Positions 1 to 9,430 of a DNA stretch of 64,000 bases are shown here, piece after piece. Source of the stretch: Agarophyton chilense (taxonomy: Eukaryota > Rhodophyta > Florideophyceae > Gracilariales > Gracilariaceae); assembly GCA_030374765.1 (NCBI GenBank), contig JARGXX010000016.1, positions 434,001 to 498,000 on the forward strand, read 5' to 3'. The notes under the pieces are model-generated. The model had not been told where the DNA came from, ran no database searches, and was given only the letters and a program-made list of their open reading frames with translations. Position numbers and translations under genes: made by a program. The first letter of the stretch is position 1; the number at the start of each line of letters is the position of its first letter.

Positions 1-273
1 ACTAAGTAGGCTTCTAGCGGAACATACCGTACGGCTCCAGCAAAGTGCCACAATTACCGGACGTCTGTTTTTGCAACTCAAACAAACCTTCGAACCCATC
101 AGACCAACTGTCAGTAGGTGACTCGCTCGATAGGGTCTCTTCCAGCTAGCATATTAGCGGGGCATCTGAACAAGATTTCAGCCGCAAAAGACACCTTCAC
201 TCCCAATATTGGAGCAGCTGATTCCAAAAAATTGAGAGAGCGAGCGTTGTCTGCAGATAAAAGCAACGGTCTC
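1..273 (+). pseudogene. hAT transposase, N-terminal fragment (zinc finger), part 1 of 3
   Basis: The plus strand near positions 40-115 reads as a BED-like zinc finger: a Cys near the start, then T-N-L-R-x-H and a final Cys, as in hAT transposases. An in-frame stop follows at about 115. The frame ending in KLRERALSADKSNGL continues exactly into position 1138 once the solo LTR at 274-1137 is removed. The gene starts left of the window. It would encode the DNA-binding end of a cut-and-paste transposase. It is dead because of the stop and two retroelement insertions. The family assignment rests mainly on the better-preserved later parts. Confidence 0.6.
269..273. repeat. Target-site duplication of left solo LTR (imperfect)
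   Basis: GTCTC at 269-273 and GTCTT at 1138-1142 flank the solo LTR. One mismatch in five. The hAT reading frame closes correctly when one copy is removed, which supports a genuine duplication. Confidence 0.6.
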
Positions 274-1137
274 TGAAGAACAACGTCCTCCAGGGAGGTT
301 TTTGGGGACTTAAGATTTTTCCGGAGCCTCCGGCGTGCAACCTCGTTATGAGTAGGAGTAATCCGCTTTCACAGCGACACCCGGAACGCCGGTGATGCAC
401 TGGCGGGACTGGGTGCCATACACGTGGCTGCAGCGCCCGCACGACACGTGGCCGCCAGATTGGCCCCTTTGTTAGACGGACATTTAGCTATTTAGGATAG
501 ACTTTATTTATTCTATTTTACGGTGACTACAGTACTTAGGCCGCCGGCCTCGCGGCCGCCGGTCCAGTAAAGTCTCCCCAACAAGGGTGATCTTGGTCTT
601 CCAGATCTTGGCTCTGGGTCGAACCGCCTGCGCGGATATACAACTCCTTACGGAGGGATTTCCCGTGGTGCACGGCTTCCCAACCCCTTTGGACGTTCAA
701 GCAGCCTTCGTGTGTTGGGTATCTATTCCCACTTTCGTGGTTCCGCCCGTGTATACGGTTTGCTACACCCGGCAGTACCGGCTATTCCCGAGTCCCCTCT
801 TGCGACTCGTGGTCAACCTCGCCCTCTTGCCTCCGTTCCCATTTTCCATCCCTTTTCCTCGCCTTCATTGGGCAATTCCCGCTCTTGGGGCTCGCACTGA
901 CACCTGTCGTGCTCGCCACTCTCGTGGGTTTTGCCTCCTCAGAGAATACTCAAACACCGCTTCGGCGGATATTCTCGGCTTCTTTCAGCCTCCCTGCGCC
1001 CGTCGCGATCGTTCGGCTCCGGCTTACACCCGGCATTGCGCGCCGACCCCTGGGAGGGCTCTATCGCGCCGGTTACCTCGTGAGAGGAAGATCCGGACGT
1101 CTTCGTAGGTTTTCCCCCTTGGGGGCATTGTCCTACA
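274..1137 (+). mobile_element. Solo LTR, family C, copy 1 (864 bp)
   Basis: The segment begins TGAAGAACAACG and ends TTGTCCTACA, the TG...CA pattern also seen in the LTRs of elements A and B. A near-identical copy in the same orientation lies at 59338-60202. No gag or pol is attached, so it is a solo LTR left by LTR-LTR recombination. Inside are an AT-rich stretch (about 484-520), a GC-rich hairpin (539-557), the AGTAAAGTCTCCCC motif shared with A and B, and a pyrimidine-rich leader. The 173-codon open frame at 587-1108 is an LTR shadow, not a gene. Confidence 0.9.
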
Positions 1138-2155
1138 GTCTTCTGTCACGATTTTGCCTTGAAAGTATCAGTTCACACCGCCGCAAGCTTTTTGATGCCC
1201 TCTTGGCACGCGCAATGCACGAAACGGCCACATCATTCAACTTTTTGACCAGCTCGCCTTGTTCACATTCTGGCATTCTCTCCGTCCTGCATCGAGACCC
1301 CTAGCTCCTTTTTATATCAGCAACAAACTTCTGGAAGGCTTCTATATACAGACCATGGAAGATTATATCAAGAAAAAACGGAATAAAGAGGGAGTTCTTC
1401 TGGGTATGGACGGGGCCACTAATGTACTTTCAAAGTCTATGAGCAACGTATTTTTCCACACTGTACTGCCCCTTTCTAGAGTAACTTTGATCCGATTTAG
1501 AACGTGAGACTACCCCTATCCTTCTGCGGAAGCTTACAGAATGTGTGAACAGAATCAACGACAGAGTTGGTTTTAAATGCTGTACTGCAATTCTATCGGA
1601 TTCGTGCAACAGTATGAGAGATCTTCGAAATGATTGTGTTCAATCTGATCTATTCAAATGGGCTTATGGGTGCAGCACACACTACCTTTACAACCTCTGT
1701 GAGGATTTATGGAAAGAGAGAATTTTCTCCCAGTGTGTGAAAAGAGAGATTACCTATGGTAGACTATCAAGAATACCAGACTGGTTTGAAAAATATTCGA
1801 GTGCATATGTAAGAAGAAGTGCGTCAAATTGTAGGCCATGGTTCTGAACTTTAAAACGAGGTGGTCCACAGTCAACTTAATGTTCAGCCGATTGAAACTC
1901 GTACGGTCTGCGATCACGTGCGTGCCTTATGCTCTGTTGCATCAACAAGAAGCTCATGGAATTGATAGCTCATTCCAGTTGCCAGCCGAGTTTACTTCCA
2001 TTTCATCGGACCCATCGTATTGGTCGTTTGGGGATAGTGCTTTCGGTTTATTTGATTCAATTTGCAAGTCCATTTGGGTGCTTGAAGAAGATACGTCCAC
2101 GTTATCGCTCGTTTACGCTATCTTATCGATTTTTCGTGCACGTATCTGCTCTGAT
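1138..2155 (+). pseudogene. hAT transposase, central fragment, part 2 of 3
   Basis: The plus strand encodes the DUF659-like and catalytic part of a hAT transposase, spread over several frames. Recognisable pieces are LFDALLARAMHET (about 1180), the D-G-A-T-N motif with the first catalytic Asp near 1420, a G-C-S-T-H-Y-L-Y-N-L segment (about 1670), and KTRWSTVNLMFSRL with DPSYWSF (about 1855-2030). At least two frame changes and internal stops are present. The reading breaks at 2155 where element B is inserted and resumes after 25297. Family assignment is from these motifs; no alignment was done. Confidence 0.8.
2151..2155. repeat. Left target-site duplication of element B (CTGAT)
   Basis: CTGAT at 2151-2155 recurs exactly at 25293-25297, immediately outside the two B LTRs. 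A 5-bp duplication is the usual Ty3/Gypsy footprint. Confidence 0.92.
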
Positions 2156-3042
2156 TGTAGGACAACGCTTGGAGCGGAGACGCCACGAAGATGTTCGGGA
2201 TCTTCCTCTCTTGAGAGACACGCCTCAGGCGGGGAAGACGCGTCCCAGCGGGGCACAGAAACAGAGCCACTCTGTAAAGGCACGACGAAGTCGGGTGTAA
2301 GACCGAGGCCAATCCGGCGGGATATACCTAGAGTGTTTAGGTGAGCACGGCACAGTCCGGGGTGTGACCAGTCCTAAGCGGAGCGGTACCACGGCGATTG
2401 TCGGAAAAGGAGCGAGGAAACACTCGTATGAGGTGGACGAGCAGGGTGAGAGGTGCGGCCACTCACCAGAGGCAAAAAGGAGAACAAGAAGAAAACGGGG
2501 GCGAAACCCTTACAGGGGCGAGACTACGACAAGTGTCGGCGATTAAATATGAACCCACGGTGGTGGTAGCACTCTGGTTGACAGAGGGGTGGATGAACTA
2601 ACGTGTGACGGGCGCTCACGCAGTATGCAGTGAAGACGCGCCGAAGGCGAAGAGTTCAGAGCCAAGAATCCCTCCTTGGGATCTCCTAAGAGGGTGTTTA
2701 CTGGGGAGCTGTGCTCAACCTCCTAAATAGTGTGGCGCGCGGCCCCTGACAGTGAGCGCGCGCCCGAAAAATAGACACTAAATAGCGATAGCGTAGCTTA
2801 ATAAATACTGAAAATTACTAAATAATACTAACCATTAGGTAGAATCCGGGCCACGTGTGGCACGCCTTGCACTCGAGCGTCGGCATCCGTGCAGTCCACA
2901 TGTTCCACCAGTGTGCACCTCCGGTCCTAACCGGCCGTTGGCACGCAATAGCGGTACAGCTTGTCATAGACCAAGCTAGTCCTCAAGCGAGCGAAATCTC
3001 TAAGTCCTGGAAGAAACCCCCCTTGATGGGCATTGTCCTTCA
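2156..3042 (-). repeat. 3' LTR of element B (887 bp)
   Basis: On the minus strand it starts TGAAGGACAATG and ends TTGTCCTACA. It matches 24405-25292 over its full length with scattered differences and about one indel. It contains a perfect GC hairpin (2734-2741 pairing with 2757-2764) and the AGTAAACACCC motif shared with A. Confidence 0.92.
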
Positions 3043-3056
3043 TATCCCCCTCCTTA
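3043..3056 (-). other. Polypurine tract of element B
   Basis: The minus strand reads CCTAAGGAGGGGGATA and then the LTR start TGAAG. This is the expected site for plus-strand DNA priming. A (19445-19456), D (about 44142-44156) and E (about 56827-56840) have tracts of the same form. Confidence 0.85.
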
Positions 3057-3077
3057 GGTGACGAACACGCCGTCGAC

Positions 3078-4927
3078 ATGGCGGGGAGGCAATGGTCCAA
3101 CCGACATAAAAGCGAGTCGCGTAACGCGTCCAGCGACCCCTCGACTGTCGAAGGCAGAGCTGTACAACGGAACGGCAAACGCACTAACGCGGTAACCACT
3201 CCTCGAACTTCGAGCGCGTTTCTGCACCGTACCCCAACCTCTAGCAATTACATTCCGATACCTCGGCGACCAGTAATCCCGATGGACGGTGGTAACAATC
3301 CCCGCCCGGGTTACTTCTCCAGTTTCCATTCGGCTCCCGTTTCCATTCGGCTCCCCTTCCGTGGGGGGGTGCCTCGTCAACCGCGCCGAGCCGATCCCGG
3401 GGTCCCGTTGAAGCTTCAAGCCACATCACTCCAGCGGAGGACACCTGGCCCACTTATGGCGAACTCGTCGGGATAAACCCGCGTCAACATGCGGCGATTC
3501 TCCGGAGAGCTCCGTGGTTCCATCCGACAGCGGTCTTCGACGAAGAACTTGTGGCGTCGTATGCTGATGGCAATGCGTGTCTCCCGGGCGAGCTGCTGGC
3601 TTTGATCACCACCTCGTGGGATTGGCGACGCCGTGTGGCGGTTCCCGTTCCCGCGATTCTGCGGCGAAGGCGCGAGTCGGCAGAGGAGGCGCATTGCGTA
3701 TTCGTCCGCATGAGCTATTCACGGATCAACCGGGCAAACTCTCAATATCCCATCCCCGACGAATTCGGCTTTGACCTACGGATGTTCCGGACTCAGGGTG
3801 AGATCGGCTATTGTGACCGCCTTGCGGCGTTGGACACTTACGCATGGCGCGGTCAACCGCGAGCGCGTCAAGAAGCGATCTGCTGGGTCTGTCCGATCAT
3901 TCGTGCCGAGTTCCGTCACCTTCGTCGTGAGTCCCGATATCGGTGGTTACAGAAATTTATCCGCGAGGAGCGTCGGGGCAGATCCCGCTTTTGGTTCTTT
4001 GTCCCTTATCAGAACACGGAGATAAACCGGATTAGTCCCTTCTATCAGTTCGGGCGATACGTTCCCCTGCCTGGGCGGTGGTCCTCCGTTGAGGTGTGCC
4101 GGGGATGTTACGTGGAGTTGCCTCCAGTCGTCTCCTATCTGGGCTCGTACCTCATCGAGAATACGCACTCCGGCTTATGGTCCGTGGTCCTAACCGAATG
4201 GGCAATTCGCGCCGCGGCGTAGATCTTGTGGGAAGCCTACGACCAGTATCGACTGTGGTATCTTCCTCCGCGTTTGCGTGGATACATCCGTCAGGTGGAC
4301 CTTCAACTCCCTCTTGGAGGTGTCAATAACGTTGATGAAGCTCAGGAGCTCATCGACATCATTGGGCGTGTCGACTGGGCTGTCGTGCCTGTCCGGCAGA
4401 GCGGCCGTGGTCAAGAAGCCGGTGGGGCTGATCGGTCTCCGGGGCGTCGCACCCCGTTGGCGGGAGATTTCATCTTCTTTAACCCATGGGAGCAGCACGA
4501 GATCTCCCAGGCGGAGGCGTCAGCACTCCGGATGGCTCCGCGAGGCATACCATACGGGCACCCCGTGGGGTTTTTCAACTCGGATGACTTCTACTACGCC
4601 TATGGCGGTGATGATCTCCCGGAGAAGGAGGGCGAATACCGTGGCGACGAGGTCATGGAAGACGTGGGAGACCCCGATGGTGCCGATACTACGGCGCAGC
4701 CGGCGCAGGGAGCGACTCACGCAGGTGCGGTTGTCGATCCAGTGGCGGCGGCGTTGCCGGACGAACCGGAAGTTATCAAGGTTCCCATACGCCCAGAGGC
4801 GTTCGTGATCTCCCAGTTCCTTCCGGGTGTTGGACTGAACGCGCAAGCGGCGAGCGGCAACATCGGTGCGATGAGAGACGCCCTCGTGGAACGCCTGGCC
4901 GGCGGGAGTAACCCCTCTAGCGATTAG
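3078..4927 (+). pseudogene. Antisense additional ORF (aORF) of element B, one frameshift and one stop
   Basis: This frame runs opposite to B gag-pol, between the chromodomain and the 3' LTR. The first ATG is 36 bp from the LTR. It is homologous along its length to the intact 659-codon aORF of A (17442-19421). Shared landmarks include YFS-x-F-x-SAP, APWFHP, SWDWRRRVAVPV, RTQGEIGY, PIIRAEFR, CRGCYVELPPV, GSYLIE, SGLWSVV, YDQYRLW and VISQFL near the end. The frame shifts between about 3300 and 3425, and a TAG stands at 4220-4222. The C-terminus is acidic (about 4610-4780). No known domain, membrane segment or signal peptide is recognised, so function is unknown. Start and end match the A copy. 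Confidence 0.85.
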
Positions 4928-5175
4928 GGTGGCGCGCACGGCAATCCGGGTTCTTCCAACTAATCCCTTGTGATCTTGGTTAGTATTTCCCGCTGTGCGA
5001 TAGTGTGTGCAGCAACTTCGAAAATAGTAAACGGCTTCCGTCTATGACGTATTTGTTTTATTTCTTCTCTTCCACTTCTTCTGAGTGTCCTTCTCCAGGT
5101 CTTCTGTGCATCTTCTCCTTCTTCCAAGGGTCCTTATCCAGATCTTCTGTTCTTTTATCCCCATCGGGTGTCTTC
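4928..5175. other. Tail-to-tail spacer between aORF and pol of element B
   Basis: There is no convincing gene. The plus strand is pyrimidine-rich at 5055-5135 with repeated CTTCTC-type units, so it is purine-rich in the pol sense. Both the pol transcript (minus) and the aORF transcript (plus) would end here, so it may hold overlapping 3' ends. Confidence 0.5.
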
Positions 5176-8100
5176 TTATCCCATTTGGGCTCGGTCTATG
5201 GTAGCCGGCAAAGCCGTGACAGTACCACGATGATGCTGTACCACCTTTGACCGAGGGAGGTGCTCTATCGGTTCTTCTGAATCCCATCCGGGGCCGTACC
5301 CGTACCAACGGACCAAGTGTTGGAGATACCCCTTTGGGTGGTAGGAGTGCTCCAAAATGCGTCCGACCATGAACTCTTGTTGGTACACTTCCCGGCCATC
5401 CCGTATGACGGTGTCGCTATTTCCGGGTGGTACCCGTCCTGAGCCCGGGGGTCCCGAAGTGATCACGCGTGGGGCGGCTTCGCTCCGGTAGGACCGTGTA
5501 GCGCGCAAGGCAGTCCTCGGCTGAGTGGAATTTAGACCCGACTTCGGCGGTTCATCTTCCCCAAGTGCCTGGTTTGCTTCGGCGTTTTCCACTCCGGTTG
5601 GAGGGCTCACACCGGCGGGTAACCCGGGTGGTCGTTCCGCTAATCGGCGTGGTGAAGCTCGCTTTGGCGGTGAGATTGGCTGGGGCGGTGGCGCATTTTC
5701 GCACCTCTATGTCCCACGGCAAGGTTTCGTGTAGTCACGTGAGGGTTCCAATAGCTGGCTGTCCGGCGTCGGCGCCGTGGATGTATCCGCCTCCCTGTGC
5801 GGGGTACTTGGCTGTGCGTCGTCCACTCGTACTGTATCAGGCTGCGGTGCGTCGAGCGCATTTGCATTCCGTGTTGCACGTGTGGTGACACCTCGGCGAG
5901 TGTTGGTGGCGTTATCCGCAGCTGCGTTCTGAGGCTTGGAGAGCGGGTGTGTCGAGTCGTGCAGGACGTCGGTACCAGGGACCCCTGATGGGCGATGAGT
6001 GACACGCGACGGTATCGACCGGATTATGATGGCTGTCGGGCACCTCCCCCTCCTTAGACGATGCACCGGGGTTGTTGTCTGTCAGGTGGACCGGGGGGGA
6101 GCGACGAATGCGCGACACGATTCCTTGCGGGTTGGGCGCCGCGGGTAGCGGAAGGTCAGACAAACCCCGAGATGGGTGTGGTAAGGCGTGGGGAAGCGGG
6201 TGGACCTGGGATAAGGGGGTCGAGGAATCCGTTTCAACGGGAGCAGTAACACCAGTAGGTTGGGAGGTTAACGGCGGAGGAGCCGATACCACGCGATCGC
6301 GGGAGATGCGTTCGTGATTACCTGTGAGGTCAACAACGACAGTGTCGGGAGCAACCGAAATAACCCGAAAGGGGCCGTCGGCAACGGGTGACAGTTTGTG
6401 GCGTTTCTCCTTCTCTGGGTTCTAATACTCCTTGCGGCTGAATACATAACAGTCGGGGTGAGACGTAGCGGCGAGCGAGGGGCTTCGGTATCAAAGTCAC
6501 GCTTGTAAGCGGCCTGGGCTCGGCCCATTGAACGCCGTGCGGCGGGAACGAGCTCCGTGAGCCACGTTTTCCACGCTTCGCGGTAAGCAGTCGGTGAGGG
6601 AAAGGTATCCAGCATGGGCTGTGGTTCCAGCGCCACGGGCGGTGGGGTACGGGACAGTACCAACTCGAAGGGCGTTAATCCAGTTGTCCTGTGCACCTGC
6701 GTATTGTACGCAAAGGTGAGCGCATCAGTCAACAAGTCCCAATCTATGGGGTGGTCTGCAACGTATGAACGGAGTGTCGCAAGTAATGTCCGGTTGAACC
6801 GTTCGGCCTGCCCATTAGTTTGGGGGTGATAAGTGGTAGTGAACAGGTTCTTAATGTCCAGGATGCGACATACATCTTCGAAGAAACGAGAGGCGAATTG
6901 TCTCCCGTTACCGGAGAGGAGGTTGACCGGTGGGCCGTAGACGAAGACCCAGTGTTGGACGAAGGCTTGAGCAACGCTCATAGCGGAGATCTTCCGTAAC
7001 GGTACGGTCCGGACCAGCTTTGAGAAGCAATGCGTAATTACGAGTAAGAACTTGTAATTCCGCTTAGTGGTAAGGAAGGGACCGAGTATATCGATGGCCA
7101 CAAACTCCAATGGAGCGCAAGCTGGGAACAGCTTCAAATTCGTCGCGTGACGGCGGAGATTGACACGGTTCCGAGCGCAATCGGTACAAAACCGCGCCGT
7201 TGGGTAGCAGTTCACTGCCATGGCAGGCCAGTAGAAGTTACGGCGTAGGGTGAGGTAAAGTTTCCGTCCCCCGACGTGGCCACTCAGTTTGGAGTAGTGC
7301 GACAACCGCAAGACTCTCGACTGGAGGTTATGTGGTGCCACGATTTGTGGGTGCGATCCGACGGTCCGTACAAAATATCCGGCGTCATTCACCGGAAAGG
7401 GGAGAGTACCTCCTCCATTGAGTTGAGCGCGGACCTTCGCGCAGAACGGATCAGCGAATTGCTCCCGTATCATCTCCTCTGTAGTAATAGGCACGAAGTT
7501 CCCTGGTAGGGGTTTCTCGGAATCTTCCGAGAGAAGAAAGTCGTCCAATTCGGAACCGGAATCTGAAGAGTCCGTGTCTCGTTCCTCGTCCTCGATGGTA
7601 GCGTCGTCGCCATTCACTGCAAAGCAGCGTATTTCATCGTCTTTGACGGGTAGTGCTTCGCCAGTAGTGACCAGGCGGGACAGAGCATCAGCTTGGGTGT
7701 TGCACGATCCTTTTCGGTTCTGCACGTCAAAGTCAAATTCCGCTAGACGGAGACGCCAACGCATCAAGCGGCCTGAAGGCTCCGAGATGGAGAGTAGCCA
7801 TAAAAACGGTGAAATGATTACCCATGAGATAGGGGCGCAACGTTTATAATGCCCACACTACGGCAAGGCATTCTTTCTCCGAGACGGAGTAATTTTTCTC
7901 GTGAACGTTTAGCGACCGGGACCAGTACCCTACGGGGCGTCTTTCCCCATTGGGTGCAGTTTGAAACAGTGCACAACCTACTTGGTAGTCACTGGCGTCC
8001 GTATCTACGGTGAAGGGCCTTCCAAGCTTGGGCAACGAGAGGATCGGGGCGGAGACGACAGAATCTTTAAGAGAGTTGAAAGATTGCGTTTGAGCGGGGG

Positions 8101-8348
8101 TTAAGGGGTCCAGTTTTGGTGGTTGGCCTTTCCGCAAAAGCGCGTTTAACGGTGTAGCCTTGTCCGCAAAGTACCGGATGAATCGTCGGTAGACGTTCGC
8201 GAGTCCCGGAAAGGAACGAAGCTTGGTTTGCGTCGCCGGTTCTTTAGCCTCTTTGAGTGACCTAACACGAATCTCCTCGATTGTAACACGTCCTGGACGG
8301 ATAACATGGCCGAGATAATTCACGGTGTCCGTGAAGAAGTCACATTTC
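5176..8348 (-). pseudogene. Element B pol, 3' half: end of RT, RNase H, integrase, linker, chromodomain
   Basis: Reading right to left from the A insertion: the RT end (CDFFTDTVNYLGHVIRPGR), then the connection and RNase H region (DTDASDYQVGCALFQTAP, SVSEKECLAVVWAL), broken near 7790-7850 by a stop and a deletion. Integrase spans about 7300-6400, with the zinc-binding region (HVGGRKLYLTLRRNFYW), first Asp in AIDILGPF, second Asp changed to Gly (LLSGNGRQF), and Glu kept in GQAERFNRTLL. A Ser/Pro/Thr-rich linker follows. The chromodomain at about 5390-5230 contains LQHLVRWYGYGPGWDSEEP. Stop codons and frame changes separate the pieces. Confidence 0.9.
8344..8348. repeat. Left target-site duplication of element A (ATTTC)
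   Basis: ATTTC at 8344-8348 recurs at 20379-20383, directly outside the two A LTRs. The flanking RT sequence of B becomes continuous when one copy is removed. Confidence 0.93.
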
Positions 8349-9270
8349 TGAAGTGCAACCCTCGTGAGGGCCGTTTTCCAGGACTTGGTTGTTTTTCCGC
8401 CTCGGGCGATACTTGTGAGATCTATGAGTAATACCGCTACTAGCGGGCTGGCGTAGCCAGGTGTATACGCGTTGTACGCGAAGTGCACCGGCGGCCGTGC
8501 GCCGTGGCCCCGATTCGGGTGTGACTTACCCACGTGTACCACGGGTGGCCCAGGACAGGTTGGCACAGCATAGCTGGATATTTCTCTATTTATTTAGCTT
8601 TATTACAATAGGTTAGGGAGCTCTTTACAGTATTCTACGCTATATAGTGCCAGGGCGATCTCGCCCTGACACTCAGTAAACCTCCCCAACCAGGGTTCTC
8701 GGCTCTAAGTCTTTTTCCGCTTTCGCGAGTCTTCCACACTCTACGGAGGTGAAGCCGTGGTACTAACGGTAGACTTATCCACCCTGCGTCAACAGGAGAC
8801 TCACCGCTTTTAGCGTGTATATCTTTCATACCACTGCCGTGTTCTCGCCCCAGTATTGGGTTTGCTACATATTTCTTTTGGCTCTCGTTGCTCATGCCCC
8901 CGATCGCCCCCACTGAGTGGTCCCCCCTTTATCGCTTACCCACTCTCGTGGTAGCTCCCCCTTTTGCTTTGTGGTTGGTTATTCGTGCCGCTCGCGCGTG
9001 TGCCGCGCGCCGGCTTACCGGGTTTACCGCCACTCCTGTGGGTGCATTACTCGATATCGAGACTTGCCCACTCCCGTGGAATACAGCTCATACCTGGTCT
9101 GCTCCCTTCTAGCATCCCGCACTTTCCCCGCTTGGCGTGCCGGTGAACCTCGGCCTTACACCCCGACTTAGTCGTGTTCACTCCGGAGAGGCTCCGTCGC
9201 CGTGCTACCCTCCTTGGAGGAAGACTCGGACATCTTCGTGTGTTTTGGCCGCCCTTGGCGTTGCACTACA
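8349..9270 (+). repeat. 5' LTR of element A (922 bp)
   Basis: It starts TGAAGTGCAACC and ends GTTGCACTACA. An AT-rich stretch around 8576-8650 (TATTTAGCTTTATTACAATAG, then CTATATAG) precedes a perfect 8-bp-stem hairpin at 8651-8668 and the AGTAAACCTCCCC motif. A pyrimidine-rich leader follows. The AT-rich part plausibly holds the promoter and poly(A) signals; this is inferred from position. Confidence 0.94.
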
Positions 9271-9273
9271 AAC

Positions 9274-9290
9274 TGGTCTCCAGACTTAGA
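9274..9290 (+). other. Primer binding site of element A
   Basis: TGGTCTCCAGACTTAGA lies three bases after the LTR. TGG is the complement of a tRNA CCA end. Elements B (24385-24401) and D (52492-52508) have near-identical sites with the same 3-base gap, so all three probably use the same tRNA. I cannot name that tRNA. Confidence 0.8.
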
Positions 9291-9430
9291 GGGCTAGGGG
9301 GACCTGGTTTCGTTGTTTTTCACATTGCTGTGCTGTCTTCTCTCGTCGAGATCTGCTTTCCAATTTCTTGGCTTGGACCCACTTGGTGGAAGCTTTTGTT
9401 GTCCTATTCTTAGTGGTCAACGCTACAACC

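Noticed and set aside
587-1108. 173-codon ORF inside solo LTR C, with an equally long copy at 59652-60173
   Set aside because: Both copies stay open, but about ten of the changes between them alter the amino acid and the protein has no motif. This fits a GC-rich LTR shadow, not a selected gene.
8917-9171. Plus-strand ORFs in the LTRs of A (also 19923-20393)
   Set aside because: They lie wholly in LTR leader sequence and the reading extends into unrelated flanking DNA in one copy.
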